53,169 nucleotides of DNA from an uncultured Holophagaceae bacterium (GTDB taxonomy: Bacteria; Acidobacteriota; Holophagae; Holophagales; Holophagaceae): positions 1 through 53,169 of the forward strand of contig CAIPAY010000211.1 in NCBI GenBank assembly GCA_903863195.1. Reading direction: 5' to 3'. Numbering within the stretch: the first letter of the stretch is position 1; each line of letters starts with the position of its first letter. The translations under genes were made by a program, and so were the position numbers. Under the pieces are notes generated by a model, which saw nothing but the letters and a program-made list of their open reading frames with translations, searched no databases and was not told the DNA's origin. Positions 1 through 8,545 of this stretch are shown piece by piece.

Positions 1-634
1 CACCCGCTGGCTGGCCCGCAGCCGGGCCGTGCCCCTGCAGGACCACCAGGCCCTCTTCGCCATCAACCAGGGGGGCACCCACCTGGACCTGCGCCGCCGG
101 CACCTGGCCGAGGCCCTGGAGCTGGATGCCCGGACCCCCTTCCAGGGTTTCGCCGTGGGGGGCCTCAGCGTGGGGGAGCCCAAGCCCGAGATGAACGCCC
201 TGCTGGCGGAGTTCGTCAAGGAGCTGCCCGCCGACCGGCCCCGCTACCTCATGGGGGTGGGCACGCCGGAGGACCTGATCTTCGGCATCGAGCACGGGGT
301 GGACCTCTTCGACTGCGTCCTGCCCAGCCGAGAGGCCCGGCACGGCCGCGCCCTCACCAGCCGGGGGCGCCTGAACCTCAAGAACGCCCGGCACCGGGAC
401 GCGGACCGCCCCCTGGACCCCGCCTGCGGCTGCTACACCTGCGCCACCTTCAGCCGGGCCTACCTCCACCACCTGTTCCGCTGCGGGGAGCTTCTGGGGT
501 TCACGCTGAACACGATCCACAACCTGAGTTACACTGTGGGGCTTACCCGCGCCGCAAGGCAGGCATTGCTGGAAAACAGGTTTCCCGCCTTTGCCCAGTC
601 CACGCGCGCCGGATGGTTGACTGAGGAGCCCTAA
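1..634 (+). CDS. tgt: Queuine tRNA-ribosyltransferase, C-terminal part (5' end outside window)
   Basis: The enzyme exchanges guanine 34 of GUN-anticodon tRNAs for a queuine precursor. The reading frame is open from base 2, so the N-terminus lies upstream of the window and about 210 residues are visible. Family landmarks are present: the GGLSVGEP loop, the segment DLFDCVLPSREARHG that carries the second catalytic aspartate, and a C-terminal zinc site CxCxxC followed by a histidine (CGCYTC, then HH). The stop codon TAA is directly followed by the ATG of yajC with no spacing. The order tgt-yajC-secD is classic in many bacteria and supports the call. The first catalytic aspartate lies in the missing part. 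Confidence 0.96.
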   Translation, partial: TRWLARSRAVPLQDHQALFAINQGGTHLDLRRRHLAEALELDARTPFQGFAVGGLSVGEPKPEMNALLAEFVKELPADRPRYLMGVGTPEDLIFGIEHGVDLFDCVLPSREARHGRALTSRGRLNLKNARHRDADRPLDPACGCYTCATFSRAYLHHLFRCGELLGFTLNTIHNLSYTVGLTRAARQALLENRFPAFAQSTRAGWLTEEP

Positions 635-949
635 ATGAACTTCGCCCTTATCGCACAGGCCCAGGCTGGTGGCCCTCCGGGCTGGACCCAGTTCGTGTTC
701 ATCGGCGGCATGGCCCTGATGTTCTACTTCCTCCTCATCCGGCCCCAGAGCAAGGCCCGGAAGGCCCAGGAAGAGCGTCTCGCCAAGCTGAAGGCCGGCG
801 ATGAGGTGGTGCTCAGTTCGGGCCTCTACGCCACCATCGACCGCGTCGAGGACAAGGACCTCTGGCTCAAGCTTGGCGGCTCCGTCGTGAAGGCCCGCCG
901 CTCGGCGGTGGCCTCGCTGGCGACCGAGCCTGAGATCAAGCAGAACTGA
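635..949 (+). CDS. yajC: Preprotein translocase accessory subunit YajC
   Basis: This small inner-membrane protein joins SecDF in the holotranslocon. The 104 residues contain one hydrophobic helix at about 18-36, then the family sequence LLIRPQSKARK, and a basic cytoplasmic domain with KAGDEVVLSSGLYATI. Length matches the family norm of 85-115. The ATG touches the tgt stop codon, so translation is probably coupled. secDF follows after 55 nt with its own Shine-Dalgarno sequence. Confidence 0.96.
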   Translation: MNFALIAQAQAGGPPGWTQFVFIGGMALMFYFLLIRPQSKARKAQEERLAKLKAGDEVVLSSGLYATIDRVEDKDLWLKLGGSVVKARRSAVASLATEPEIKQN

Positions 950-1004
950 ACCTCCTGACCTTCCGGGCCGGATCCTCCGCCCCGCATTCTGTAAGGAGCG
1001 CCCC

Positions 1005-3851
1005 GTGACCAAGCGGAGCCTCTGGCGCCTCACGATCGTCCTCGCCGTGCTGTTCGGCTGCGGATACTTCTTCACCCCGCTCTCCAAAGTGAAGCTGGGC
1101 CTCGACCTTCGGGGTGGCGTCCACTTCGAGCTGGAGGTCCAGGGCCAGGAGGCTCTGACCGCGGACCTGCGTGACAGCAAGGACCGCATGGCCTCGCGGC
1201 TTCGCGAGAAGAACCTGCCCGGCGCCACGGCGCGTGTGGAAGGTGAGGCCATCCGCGTGGACGGCGTCAGCGCCGACCAGAAGGCCACGGTCGAGAAGGT
1301 CGCCAAGGACTTCTTCCCGGGCTACGCCCTGGCGGCGGACGGGGACGTCTACCGGCTCACGCAGAAGGCCGACTACCAGAAGAACCTCAAGGACGACGCC
1401 AACAAGCGCGCCTTGGAGGTCATCGAGAAGCGCATCCGCGACATCGATCCCGCCAACGTGCTGGAGCCCGAGATCACGGCCAGCGGCGCCGAAGGCAACC
1501 GCATCGTGGTGGAGATCCCCGGCATCGAGGAGGGTGACCGCGAGCGCATCAAGAAGCTGCTGGCCACCCCCGGCCGGCTGGAGCAGCGGCTCCTGGCCAA
1601 GGTGCCCCAGTACTACTTCTCGAGCCGGGAGGAGGCCCTGGCGGCCTTCAAGGGCGCCATCCCTCCCGAGTTCGAGCTGCTGCCTGAGATCGAGAGCGAG
1701 CGCCAGGCCCGCCGCGGCGGCCAGCCGGTGGTCAAGGCCAAGCCCGGCGAGGAAAAGATCAGCCGCTGGGTGCTGCTCGAGAGCCGCGTCGCCGTGGATG
1801 GCGCCGACATCATCGACTCGCACCGCGCCTCCAACTCCCAGACCGAGGCCAACGAGGTCAACTTCACCCTGAACAAGAAGGGCGATGACGACTTCGCTCG
1901 CCTGACGGGCACCGCCTCCGAGGAGAACCGCCTCATCGCCATCGTGCTCGACCGCAAGGTCGTCACGGAGCTCAGCGCCAAGGAGAAGATCATCGGCGGC
2001 GCCGTGCGGGTCAGCGGCAGCTTCTCCGCCCAGGAGGCCGACGATCTCGCCAGCCAGCTGCGCAGCGGCGCCCTGCGGGCCCCCATGAAGTTCCTGGAAG
2101 AGCGCGTCGTGGGCCCCGGCCTCGGCCGCGACTCCATCCATGCCGGTGTGCGCGCCGCCCTGGTGGGCTTCATCACCATCATCGCCTTCATGGTGTTCTT
2201 CTATCACTGGTCCGGCGCCAACGCGATCATCGCCCTCACCGTGAACGTCATTGTTATGATGGGCCTGTTGGGCTCCTTCCGCGCCACGCTCACGCTGCCC
2301 GGCATTGCAGGCTTCGTGCTGACCCTGGGCATGGCCGTGGACGCCAACATCCTGATCTTCGAGCGCATCAAGGAGGAGCTGGCCCTGGGCAAGAGCGTGC
2401 CGGGCGCCATCGATGCGGGCTTCGACCGGGTGTTCTGGACCATTGTGGACAGCCACGTGACCCAGCTCTTCGCCGCCCTGCTGCTCTTCATCTTCGGCAC
2501 GGGCCCCGTCAAGGGCTTCGCCGTGACCCTCACCGTGGGCGTCGTGGCCTCGCTGTTCACCAGCATCTACATCAGCCGCTTCATCTATGACTGGATCCTG
2601 GAGCGTCACCCCGGCACCAAGGTGCTGTCCGTGGGCAACCACACCTTCTTCAAGGGCAGCTCCTACGACTTCATGAAGTACAAGGGCACGGCCCTGGCCA
2701 TCACCTGGGGCATCATCGTGCTCACGTTCCTCTGGGTCCAGCCCTGGAACCTCACCCACAACAAGCGCATCCACCTGGGCATGCAGTTCGTGGGCGGCAA
2801 TGACATGACCGTCCGCTTCCGGGGCGCCATGGCGCCCGAGACCATCCGGGCCACCCTGGCCAAGAGCGGCTATCCCGACGCCACCGTGGTGGCCTACGAG
2901 AACGCCGACAAGGGCATCCAGGACTTCTCCGTCAAGGTGAAGGCCAAGAAGGACGGCGACCAGAAGGACAGCACCATCCAGGCCAACGCCCTGCGGGCCA
3001 TCTTCAAGCAGATGGATCCCGAGGCTGCGGGCAGCACCCTGCCCATGCTCAACCTCGAGGGCTCCAAGAACCTCACGGACGTGCTGGCCAAGGCCAACCC
3101 CCTGCGGCTGCCCGGGGACGATCAGGCGCTGCTGGTGGCCTACACGCCGCTGGCGGAGAAGGCCATCGCCGGTCGGGACAAGCTGTCCTCGGGGCTCTAC
3201 CAGACCTTCAATGACCTGCCGAAGGACCTGCCGGAAGCCGTCAAGGACACGGTGCAGAAGAACTACCGCATTGGCGGGGTGGGCATCCTCAAGGATGAGA
3301 GCTTCTCCCCCAGCATCTCCGGCGAGTGGACAAGCAAGACGCTCACGGCCGTCGGGTTCGCCATGCTGGCCATCCTGGTCTACGTGATCTTCCGCTTCAC
3401 CACCAGCTTTGCGGTGGGCGGCATCGTGGCCCTCATCCACGACATCCTCATGGCCCTTGGACTCTTCGCCGCCTTCGGCTATGAGTTCAACGTGCCCGTG
3501 GTTGCGAGCTTCCTGACCCTGATGGGCTACTCCATGGCCGACACCATCGTGGTCTTCGACCGAATCCGCGAGAACAGCCACCGGCCCGAGTACCGCCGGG
3601 CGTCCATCACCAAGCTGGTGAACGACTCCATCAACCAGACCCTGGGCCGGACGATCCTCACCTCGCTGTCCGTGCTCTTCGTCAGCGTCTGCCTCTGGCT
3701 CTTCGGCGGCCCGGCCCTCCACGATCTGGCTTTCCCGCTGGTCATCGGCGTCATCACCGGCACCTACTCGTCCATCTACATCGCCGCCCCCGTGGTGGTC
3801 TACTGGGACCAGTGGTTCGGCGGCAAGGACAAGTTGAAACAGCACGCGTAG
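1005..3851 (+). CDS. secDF: Protein translocase subunit SecDF (natural fusion)
   Basis: SecDF uses the proton gradient to pull secreted proteins through SecYEG. The 948 residues combine SecD (about 1-540) and SecF (about 560-948) in one chain. The SecD half has a first membrane helix at about 7-25, the conserved LGLDLRGGVHFELEV segment, a large periplasmic domain, and the membrane motif GMAVDANILIFERI. The SecF half has its own periplasmic domain and MADTIVVFDRIREN, where most SecFs have an Asn before the Asp (ND); here it is Ala. The start is GTG, preceded by AAGGAG seven nt upstream. The gene ends just before a perfect hairpin terminator. A very long antisense frame opposite this gene is a codon-composition shadow. 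Confidence 0.97.
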   Translation: MTKRSLWRLTIVLAVLFGCGYFFTPLSKVKLGLDLRGGVHFELEVQGQEALTADLRDSKDRMASRLREKNLPGATARVEGEAIRVDGVSADQKATVEKVAKDFFPGYALAADGDVYRLTQKADYQKNLKDDANKRALEVIEKRIRDIDPANVLEPEITASGAEGNRIVVEIPGIEEGDRERIKKLLATPGRLEQRLLAKVPQYYFSSREEALAAFKGAIPPEFELLPEIESERQARRGGQPVVKAKPGEEKISRWVLLESRVAVDGADIIDSHRASNSQTEANEVNFTLNKKGDDDFARLTGTASEENRLIAIVLDRKVVTELSAKEKIIGGAVRVSGSFSAQEADDLASQLRSGALRAPMKFLEERVVGPGLGRDSIHAGVRAALVGFITIIAFMVFFYHWSGANAIIALTVNVIVMMGLLGSFRATLTLPGIAGFVLTLGMAVDANILIFERIKEELALGKSVPGAIDAGFDRVFWTIVDSHVTQLFAALLLFIFGTGPVKGFAVTLTVGVVASLFTSIYISRFIYDWILERHPGTKVLSVGNHTFFKGSSYDFMKYKGTALAITWGIIVLTFLWVQPWNLTHNKRIHLGMQFVGGNDMTVRFRGAMAPETIRATLAKSGYPDATVVAYENADKGIQDFSVKVKAKKDGDQKDSTIQANALRAIFKQMDPEAAGSTLPMLNLEGSKNLTDVLAKANPLRLPGDDQALLVAYTPLAEKAIAGRDKLSSGLYQTFNDLPKDLPEAVKDTVQKNYRIGGVGILKDESFSPSISGEWTSKTLTAVGFAMLAILVYVIFRFTTSFAVGGIVALIHDILMALGLFAAFGYEFNVPVVASFLTLMGYSMADTIVVFDRIRENSHRPEYRRASITKLVNDSINQTLGRTILTSLSVLFVSVCLWLFGGPALHDLAFPLVIGVITGTYSSIYIAAPVVVYWDQWFGGKDKLKQHA

Positions 3852-3868
3852 TTGATCTGTTCACCCCT

Positions 3869-3900
3869 AAGAATCGTGGCCCGTTCGGGCCACGATTCTT
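3869..3900. terminator. Bidirectional hairpin terminator after secDF
   Basis: A perfect 14-bp stem with a 4-nt GTTC loop lies between the convergent secDF (plus) and hybrid kinase (minus) genes. The arms are 3869-3882 and 3887-3900. The stem starts with AA and ends with TT, so both directions give a short U-containing 3' edge. The position between two convergent stop codons fits termination for both transcripts. Confidence 0.85.
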
Positions 3901-3915
3901 ATCTGCGCTGCGCGC

Positions 3916-6252
3916 CTAGAGCCACCCTGCAAGCATCTGCTCCAGCTCCAGGGCCGAGAAGGGCTTCTTGAGCACCCTGACATCGGGGAAGCGGCTCAGG
4001 ATCTGCGGGATCCGCTCGTCACTGAAGCCGGTGGCGAACAGCACGGGCTGGTGCGGCCGGAGGCGCCGGAGGCGCTCCAGGGTCTCGCTGCCGTCCATGC
4101 CCGGCATGCTGAGGTCGAGGACCACCAGATCGGGGTTGAGGTCGGCCTGGATCAGTTGCAGGGCCTCCAGGCCGCCCGCCGCGATCTGCACCTGGTGCCC
4201 CAGGATCTCCAGCAGCCGCTGGACCGCCGTGCGAATGAGCTCCTCGTCATCCACCAGGAGGATGCGCAGCGACTTGGGGGGCAGCATCTGGCTGGGCGCC
4301 GGGGAGGCCATGGGGGCCGCATCCTCTTCCACCGGTGGAAAGGTTAGCCGGACCTGCGTGCCCACCCCTTGCCGGCTCTGGAGGTCCACGGTGCCGCCAT
4401 GGGCCTTCATGGTGCCGTAGACCTGGGACAGGCCAAGGCCCGTGCCTTTGCCCAGGGCCTTGGTGGTGAAGAAGGGCTCCAGGGCCCGGTTGAGGGTCTC
4501 GGGGCTCATCCCCTCGCCGTTGTCCTCCACCGTGAGCTCCAGGTGCCGGTGGCCGATCCTGCGGGTGCGGAAGTGGATCCTGCCGCCCTGGGGCAGGGCA
4601 TCGCAGGCGTTCATGCAGACGTTCATCAGGGCGTTGCTCAGGGCGCTGCTCTCGCCGAAGATCGGCGGCAGGTCCGCTTCCAGGTCCAGCTCGAAGGCTA
4701 TCTTCTTGAGCGTGGTCCGCTCCAGGAGGTCCACCTCGCTCCGCACGAGCTCGTTGAGGTCCAGCTCAGTGGCCGACGCCAACTCCTTGCGGCTGAAGTC
4801 CCGGAGGTTGCGCACCAGGTCGCGACCCCGGGTGGCCGCCCGGAGCAGCAGGTCCGCATCCTTCAGGAGCTCGGGCTCGTCCCGGTGCCGCCCCTTGAGG
4901 ATCGAGCCCACGGCCATGATGGTGGAGAGCACGTTGTTCATGTCATGGGCGACCCCGCCCGCCAGCCGGCCCACACTCTCCATGCGCTGGAGGTGCTGGA
5001 CCTGGGCCTCGAAGGCGCCCCTCTCCTTCTCGATTCGGCTGCGCTCGGTGGTGTCGAAGAAGGTGACCACCGCCCCGACCACGACCCCCTCCTGATACTG
5101 GGGATAAGACCAGTACTCCACCGGCATGCAGGTGCCGTCGGCCCGCCAGAACACCTCGTCCCCGCTGTGGCTGCCCTTGCCCTCGGCGAGGGCCCGGAAG
5201 ATCCGGCAGGACGCCAGCGGGTGGGGCGACCCGTCCCGCAGGGAGTGGTGGATGAGCTGGTGCATGTTGTGGCCCACCAGGGCCGTGGCCTCCGCATAGC
5301 CGAGGTTCTCCAGGAGCGCCCGGTTGCAGAAGGTGCACTTGCCCTGCAGGTTGATGCCGAAGATCGCCTCGGTGGTGGAGTCCAGGACGCTGGCCAGGAG
5401 GGCCGTGCGCTGGGTGAGGCTCAGCTCGGCCTGGTGGCGCTGGGTGATGTCGATGGCGGTGCCGATGTAGCGGAGCAGGTTGCCCGTGGCATCCAGCACC
5501 GGATAGGCCCGGGACAGGAGCCAGCAGTCGGCGCCGTCGGGCCGGTTCACGCGCCACTCGAAGTCCAGCTCCGCCTTCTGCTCGACCGCGCAGGTCACGA
5601 GGGTGGTGACGCGCTGACGGTCGGAGGGATGGATCGCCTGGATCCAGGCTTCATGGGAAGGGGCCACGCTGCCCGGCTCCAGGCCGTAGAGGCGGAAGAG
5701 GTTGTCCGACCAGCTGTTCCGGTTCGACCCGAGGCTCCAGGTCCACCAGCCGATGGTCGCCAGGTTCTCGGTCATCTTCAGCAGCGCCTCCTCCTCCCGG
5801 AGGGCCATGGCCTTCTCCTGGTAGCGCTGCTTGAGGTCGCGGGTGAGCGTTGCCAGCTCATTGGAGGTGCCGCTGAGGACGTCCAGAGCCTCGGCGGTGG
5901 CCGGCAGGATGCGCTCGCCGATGAGGATGGACTGGCCCTGGTAGGGGAAGCAGTAGGCCTGGAGCGAGGTGCCGATGACCATGGGGTCCACCAGCTTCAG
6001 GTGGCTCGGATGCTGCTCAAAAGCCCCTGGATCCGCTTCCACGGGCTGGCCGTTCTGCCTCAGGACAAACCGGGAGAGGTGCTGTCCTTGCAGGGACTCC
6101 CGAGGCTGGTAGAGCCCCTGGAAGGCGGCATTGCACTCCTGGATTCGTCCCCTCTCATCCATGCGGACCAGGATGACCGATTTGGAGACCCGGGCCAGGA
6201 ACCCGGCCAGCAGGGAGACCAGGGGCGGATCGATCTCAGTCCAGCTCATCAC
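3916..6252 (-). CDS. PAS-domain hybrid histidine kinase, cytoplasmic, partner of the B12 sensor
   Basis: The 778-residue protein has no membrane helix or signal peptide. The domain order is PAS-like (about 25-115), coiled coil (about 130-160), PAS with PAC (about 165-270, ending in [11 protein letters not shown]), PAS (about 285-400, ending FFDTTERSR), HisKA with phospho-acceptor His436 in GGVAHDMNN, HATPase (N box NACDALP, G1 DNGEGM, G2 GKGTGLGLS), and a C-terminal receiver with Asp713 and the KKP motif. Its start overlaps the end of the cobalamin-binding gene by 17 nt, so the two are almost certainly co-translated and probably work together. It is clearly related to the other hybrid kinase at 36946-40371. 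No DNA-binding output is encoded nearby, so the downstream target is unknown. Confidence 0.93.
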   Translation of the reverse strand: MMSWTEIDPPLVSLLAGFLARVSKSVILVRMDERGRIQECNAAFQGLYQPRESLQGQHLSRFVLRQNGQPVEADPGAFEQHPSHLKLVDPMVIGTSLQAYCFPYQGQSILIGERILPATAEALDVLSGTSNELATLTRDLKQRYQEKAMALREEEALLKMTENLATIGWWTWSLGSNRNSWSDNLFRLYGLEPGSVAPSHEAWIQAIHPSDRQRVTTLVTCAVEQKAELDFEWRVNRPDGADCWLLSRAYPVLDATGNLLRYIGTAIDITQRHQAELSLTQRTALLASVLDSTTEAIFGINLQGKCTFCNRALLENLGYAEATALVGHNMHQLIHHSLRDGSPHPLASCRIFRALAEGKGSHSGDEVFWRADGTCMPVEYWSYPQYQEGVVVGAVVTFFDTTERSRIEKERGAFEAQVQHLQRMESVGRLAGGVAHDMNNVLSTIMAVGSILKGRHRDEPELLKDADLLLRAATRGRDLVRNLRDFSRKELASATELDLNELVRSEVDLLERTTLKKIAFELDLEADLPPIFGESSALSNALMNVCMNACDALPQGGRIHFRTRRIGHRHLELTVEDNGEGMSPETLNRALEPFFTTKALGKGTGLGLSQVYGTMKAHGGTVDLQSRQGVGTQVRLTFPPVEEDAAPMASPAPSQMLPPKSLRILLVDDEELIRTAVQRLLEILGHQVQIAAGGLEALQLIQADLNPDLVVLDLSMPGMDGSETLERLRRLRPHQPVLFATGFSDERIPQILSRFPDVRVLKKPFSALELEQMLAGWL

Positions 6253-7342
6253 CGGCCTCGAACCAGGACTCTGCCAGCAGGCAGGCCCCGGCGGCGTCCC
6301 TGGCCTCCCCGTCCGCGCCGATGCTCGCAGCGAGCCCCGGGGTGTCCTGGAAGACCCGTCCCCCGACCATGATCCGGGGGGTCCAGGCGCCCGCGTACTG
6401 GCGGATCCTGGCGATGAGCTCGGCAGTGTTCCGCAGGTTGAAGGACATGGTCACCGAGAGGGCCAGCACGGTCGGGCGGAAGTCATCCAGGGTCGCGAGG
6501 AGCGCCTCGGAGGGGGTGTCAGCCCCGAGGAAGCGCGTGTGCCAGCCCCGGACCTCCAGCAGGTCCGAGATCATCCAGGCGCCGATCTGGTGGTGCTCGT
6601 TGGGGCTTGCGCTCACCACGCAGCGCTTCCGTGGATGGGTCGGAGACTCGATCTTGGCGAAGGCCTTCGACATCATCCGGATCACCAGGGATGAAGCCAT
6701 GTGCTCCTGGGCCGTGGTGATCCGGGCCTGCTCCCAGAGCCGCCCGATCTCCCGCATGGCGGGGTCCAGCATCTCCAGGTAGAAGCGCTCCAGATCCTGA
6801 GGCGCGGCCATGTAGTCCCGGGTGACGGCGTCCGTCCAGGTGGAGTCTCCCGTCACCAGTGACTCGACGAAGGCTGCCAGGACGCTGCCGTCCTGCGCAG
6901 GGCCTGCGGCGGACTCCTCCGGGCGGTTCGCGGCTTCGATGATGTCGTTGTGGTGGTCGAGCATCCAGTCGTAGACCGCCAGCAGGGGGGCGGCGGCCGA
7001 GTCGGGGATCTGCTCGGTGATGGCCCGCCGCCAGGCCCGCAGCTCGACGGGGAAGTAGTCCATGGAGACCCCGCGGGCGCCGTAGACCCGGTAGACCCAG
7101 GGCAGGGTCTTCACCAGCAGCTGCGTATTTCCCAAAAAGAAGACGTTGTCCATGAACTTGGCATGGTTCGCGTGGTTCTGCTGGATCAGGTCGAAGGGAT
7201 TGGGCCCGATCAGCTGGCCCAGTTGGGGGTGGTGGATGATCGCCTGGTCCACCGCCGCCGCCAGGAGCTCACGGTGCTCGTGATACGCCAGGCTGGAGGC
7301 CGCGGGGGGCATGCCTGGGCCTTCATGGGCACCGACCTGCAT
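6236..7342 (-). CDS. Cobalamin-binding sensor protein with Wx9EH (CarH-like) signature
   Basis: The 368-residue protein has three parts. Residues 1-150 are mostly helical and not recognised. Residues about 155-235 form a helical cap carrying W203 and, ten and eleven residues later, E213-H214; this is the W-x9-EH pattern of adenosylcobalamin photoreceptors of the CarH/LitR group. Residues about 238-365 are a Rossmann-like B12-binding domain whose loop has E249-x-H251-xx-G254, with His251 as likely lower cobalt ligand. Unlike CarH it has no MerR-type DNA-binding domain. The overlapping hybrid kinase gene suggests that the signal goes to phosphorelay. The first ATG is used here; an ATG at 7312 (residue 11) is also possible. 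A redox or B12-level sensor is an alternative to a light sensor. Confidence 0.85.
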   Translation of the reverse strand: MQVGAHEGPGMPPAASSLAYHEHRELLAAAVDQAIIHHPQLGQLIGPNPFDLIQQNHANHAKFMDNVFFLGNTQLLVKTLPWVYRVYGARGVSMDYFPVELRAWRRAITEQIPDSAAAPLLAVYDWMLDHHNDIIEAANRPEESAAGPAQDGSVLAAFVESLVTGDSTWTDAVTRDYMAAPQDLERFYLEMLDPAMREIGRLWEQARITTAQEHMASSLVIRMMSKAFAKIESPTHPRKRCVVSASPNEHHQIGAWMISDLLEVRGWHTRFLGADTPSEALLATLDDFRPTVLALSVTMSFNLRNTAELIARIRQYAGAWTPRIMVGGRVFQDTPGLAASIGADGEARDAAGACLLAESWFEAGDELD

Positions 7343-7437
7343 ATTGGACCCCCGGATAAACTGATTCCTCGGCAGGGGCGGGGCAGATACTTAAATTATT
7401 TATGAATCTGGTGTCGATATTTTCTGGAGCAGACCCG

Positions 7438-8334
7438 CTAGAGACTGCCCTCCCAGCTCACCCAGCCGGCCCGGCCGGGGATGTCGCGGCGGGTTATGGT
7501 CTTGGCGGGGGGCTGGGCGGCCAGCAGCTCGGGCAGCCAGTCGGCATGGGTGCGGGCCCGGACGCCGCGGTCGTTGAGGCCGCCCAGGAAGGCGTCGAAG
7601 GTCCCGAAGAGGGCGCCCCCCTCGACCTCGGTGTGGAGGGCATAGACGTTCAGAGTGTCCTCGCGCACCAGGTCCCAGACCTCGCGGTTGACCTGTTCGG
7701 GCGTGCGGCCGTCCAGGCCCAGCAGCTCGTCCAGGGTGGGCAGGGTGGTGGGGATCTGCAGGGTGCGGAGGGGCTTACCCTGCACGACGGGGTAGAAGGG
7801 CGCCAGCCCCCGGCAGTCCCCGGCATAGGCCAGGCCGTAGGCTTCCTGCAGCTCGAGGGTGGTGTCGTTGCACCGCCAGGCGGGGCTCACGGCGCCCAGG
7901 GGGCTCTCCCCGAACACGGTGCCGAAGGCCTCGTGGGCCCGGTCGTACCAGTCCGCCAGCCAGCGGCGGGACTTGCGGTCCAGCAGGTCGTGATACTGCA
8001 CGTGGTCCCAGGCGTGGATGCCCACCTCGTGGCCGGCGGCCCTGGCTGCCAGCATCTGCGTGGCGGCCTGCTTCCAGATGATGGGCGCCGGCAGCAGCAC
8101 GCCGTATAGCATGGTCTTCAGGCCGTAGAGCTTGGTCGCGTTGGTGCGGCGCATCTTGGCCAGGAACCCCTTGCGGAAGATGCGCCGGATGGCCTTGCCG
8201 CTGTTGTCGGGGCCGAAGCTGAAGTAGAAGCTGGCGCGCATGCGGTGCTTGTCCAGCAGGCGCAGCAGGGTCGGGATGCCCGCCAGGGAGCCTTCCAGGG
8301 TGTCCACGTCGACGCGGAGGGAGATGGTCTTCAA
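7438..8334 (-). CDS. arnD: ArnD-type polysaccharide deacetylase (deformylase of lipid-linked aminoarabinose)
   Basis: It resembles 4-deoxy-4-formamido-L-arabinose-phosphoundecaprenol deformylase, a step in lipid A modification. Seen in sequence: SLRVDVDT at the N-terminus (metal-binding Asp pair), GPDNSGKAIRRIF, KMRRTNATKLYG, EVGIHAWDH with the metal-binding histidines, and CRGLAPFYP. These match ArnD rather than generic NodB proteins. I chose the TTG at 8334 (298 aa) because homology begins at residue 2 and GAGG lies eight to eleven nt upstream; the frame stays open to 8499 only because it reads through a hairpin repeat. No other arn gene is in the window. It may be co-transcribed with the B12 sensor gene, 95 nt downstream. 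Confidence 0.85.
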   Translation of the reverse strand: MKTISLRVDVDTLEGSLAGIPTLLRLLDKHRMRASFYFSFGPDNSGKAIRRIFRKGFLAKMRRTNATKLYGLKTMLYGVLLPAPIIWKQAATQMLAARAAGHEVGIHAWDHVQYHDLLDRKSRRWLADWYDRAHEAFGTVFGESPLGAVSPAWRCNDTTLELQEAYGLAYAGDCRGLAPFYPVVQGKPLRTLQIPTTLPTLDELLGLDGRTPEQVNREVWDLVREDTLNVYALHTEVEGGALFGTFDAFLGGLNDRGVRARTHADWLPELLAAQPPAKTITRRDIPGRAGWVSWEGSL

Positions 8335-8383
8335 GGGGTGCCTCGCATCCCTCTTTGCAATGAAGGGAAGAAAAACAACTTTG

Positions 8384-8460
8384 CCACCAAGGCACCAAGG
8401 CACCAAGAAAAACGGCAGGTCTTCAACTTGGCAGTTCTTGGTGCCTTGGTGTCTCGGTGG
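8384..8460. repeat. Hairpin element, arms of tandem ACCAAGGC units
   Basis: Two 26-nt arms (8384-8409 and 8435-8460) are inverted copies that match at 24 of 26 positions, around a 25-nt loop. Each arm is itself a run of 9-nt units of the form CACCAAGGC. The element fills the space between the divergent arnD and peptide transporter genes. Reading through it falsely lengthens the open frames of both neighbours. Confidence 0.85.
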
Positions 8461-8545
8461 TGATCCTTTCCTTTTGAATATCGGAATCGATTCACCCATG
8501 CATCCGCGAAGCCGCCGGAGAGCAAGGCGCCGCTATACTCGCCGG

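Noticed and set aside
936..3845. A 969-codon open frame on the minus strand opposite secDF
   Set aside because: It is antisense to a clear SecDF gene, has no family resemblance and reflects the GC-rich codon third positions.
4369..6372. A 667-codon plus-strand frame opposite the hybrid kinase
   Set aside because: Shadow of the kinase; composition is repetitive G, A, V, L, H, Q, with no start signal or motif.
8240..8545. N-terminal extension of the peptide transporter through the hairpin repeat
   Set aside because: These residues come from the repeat and from the reverse complement of arnD; transporter homology begins at 8546.
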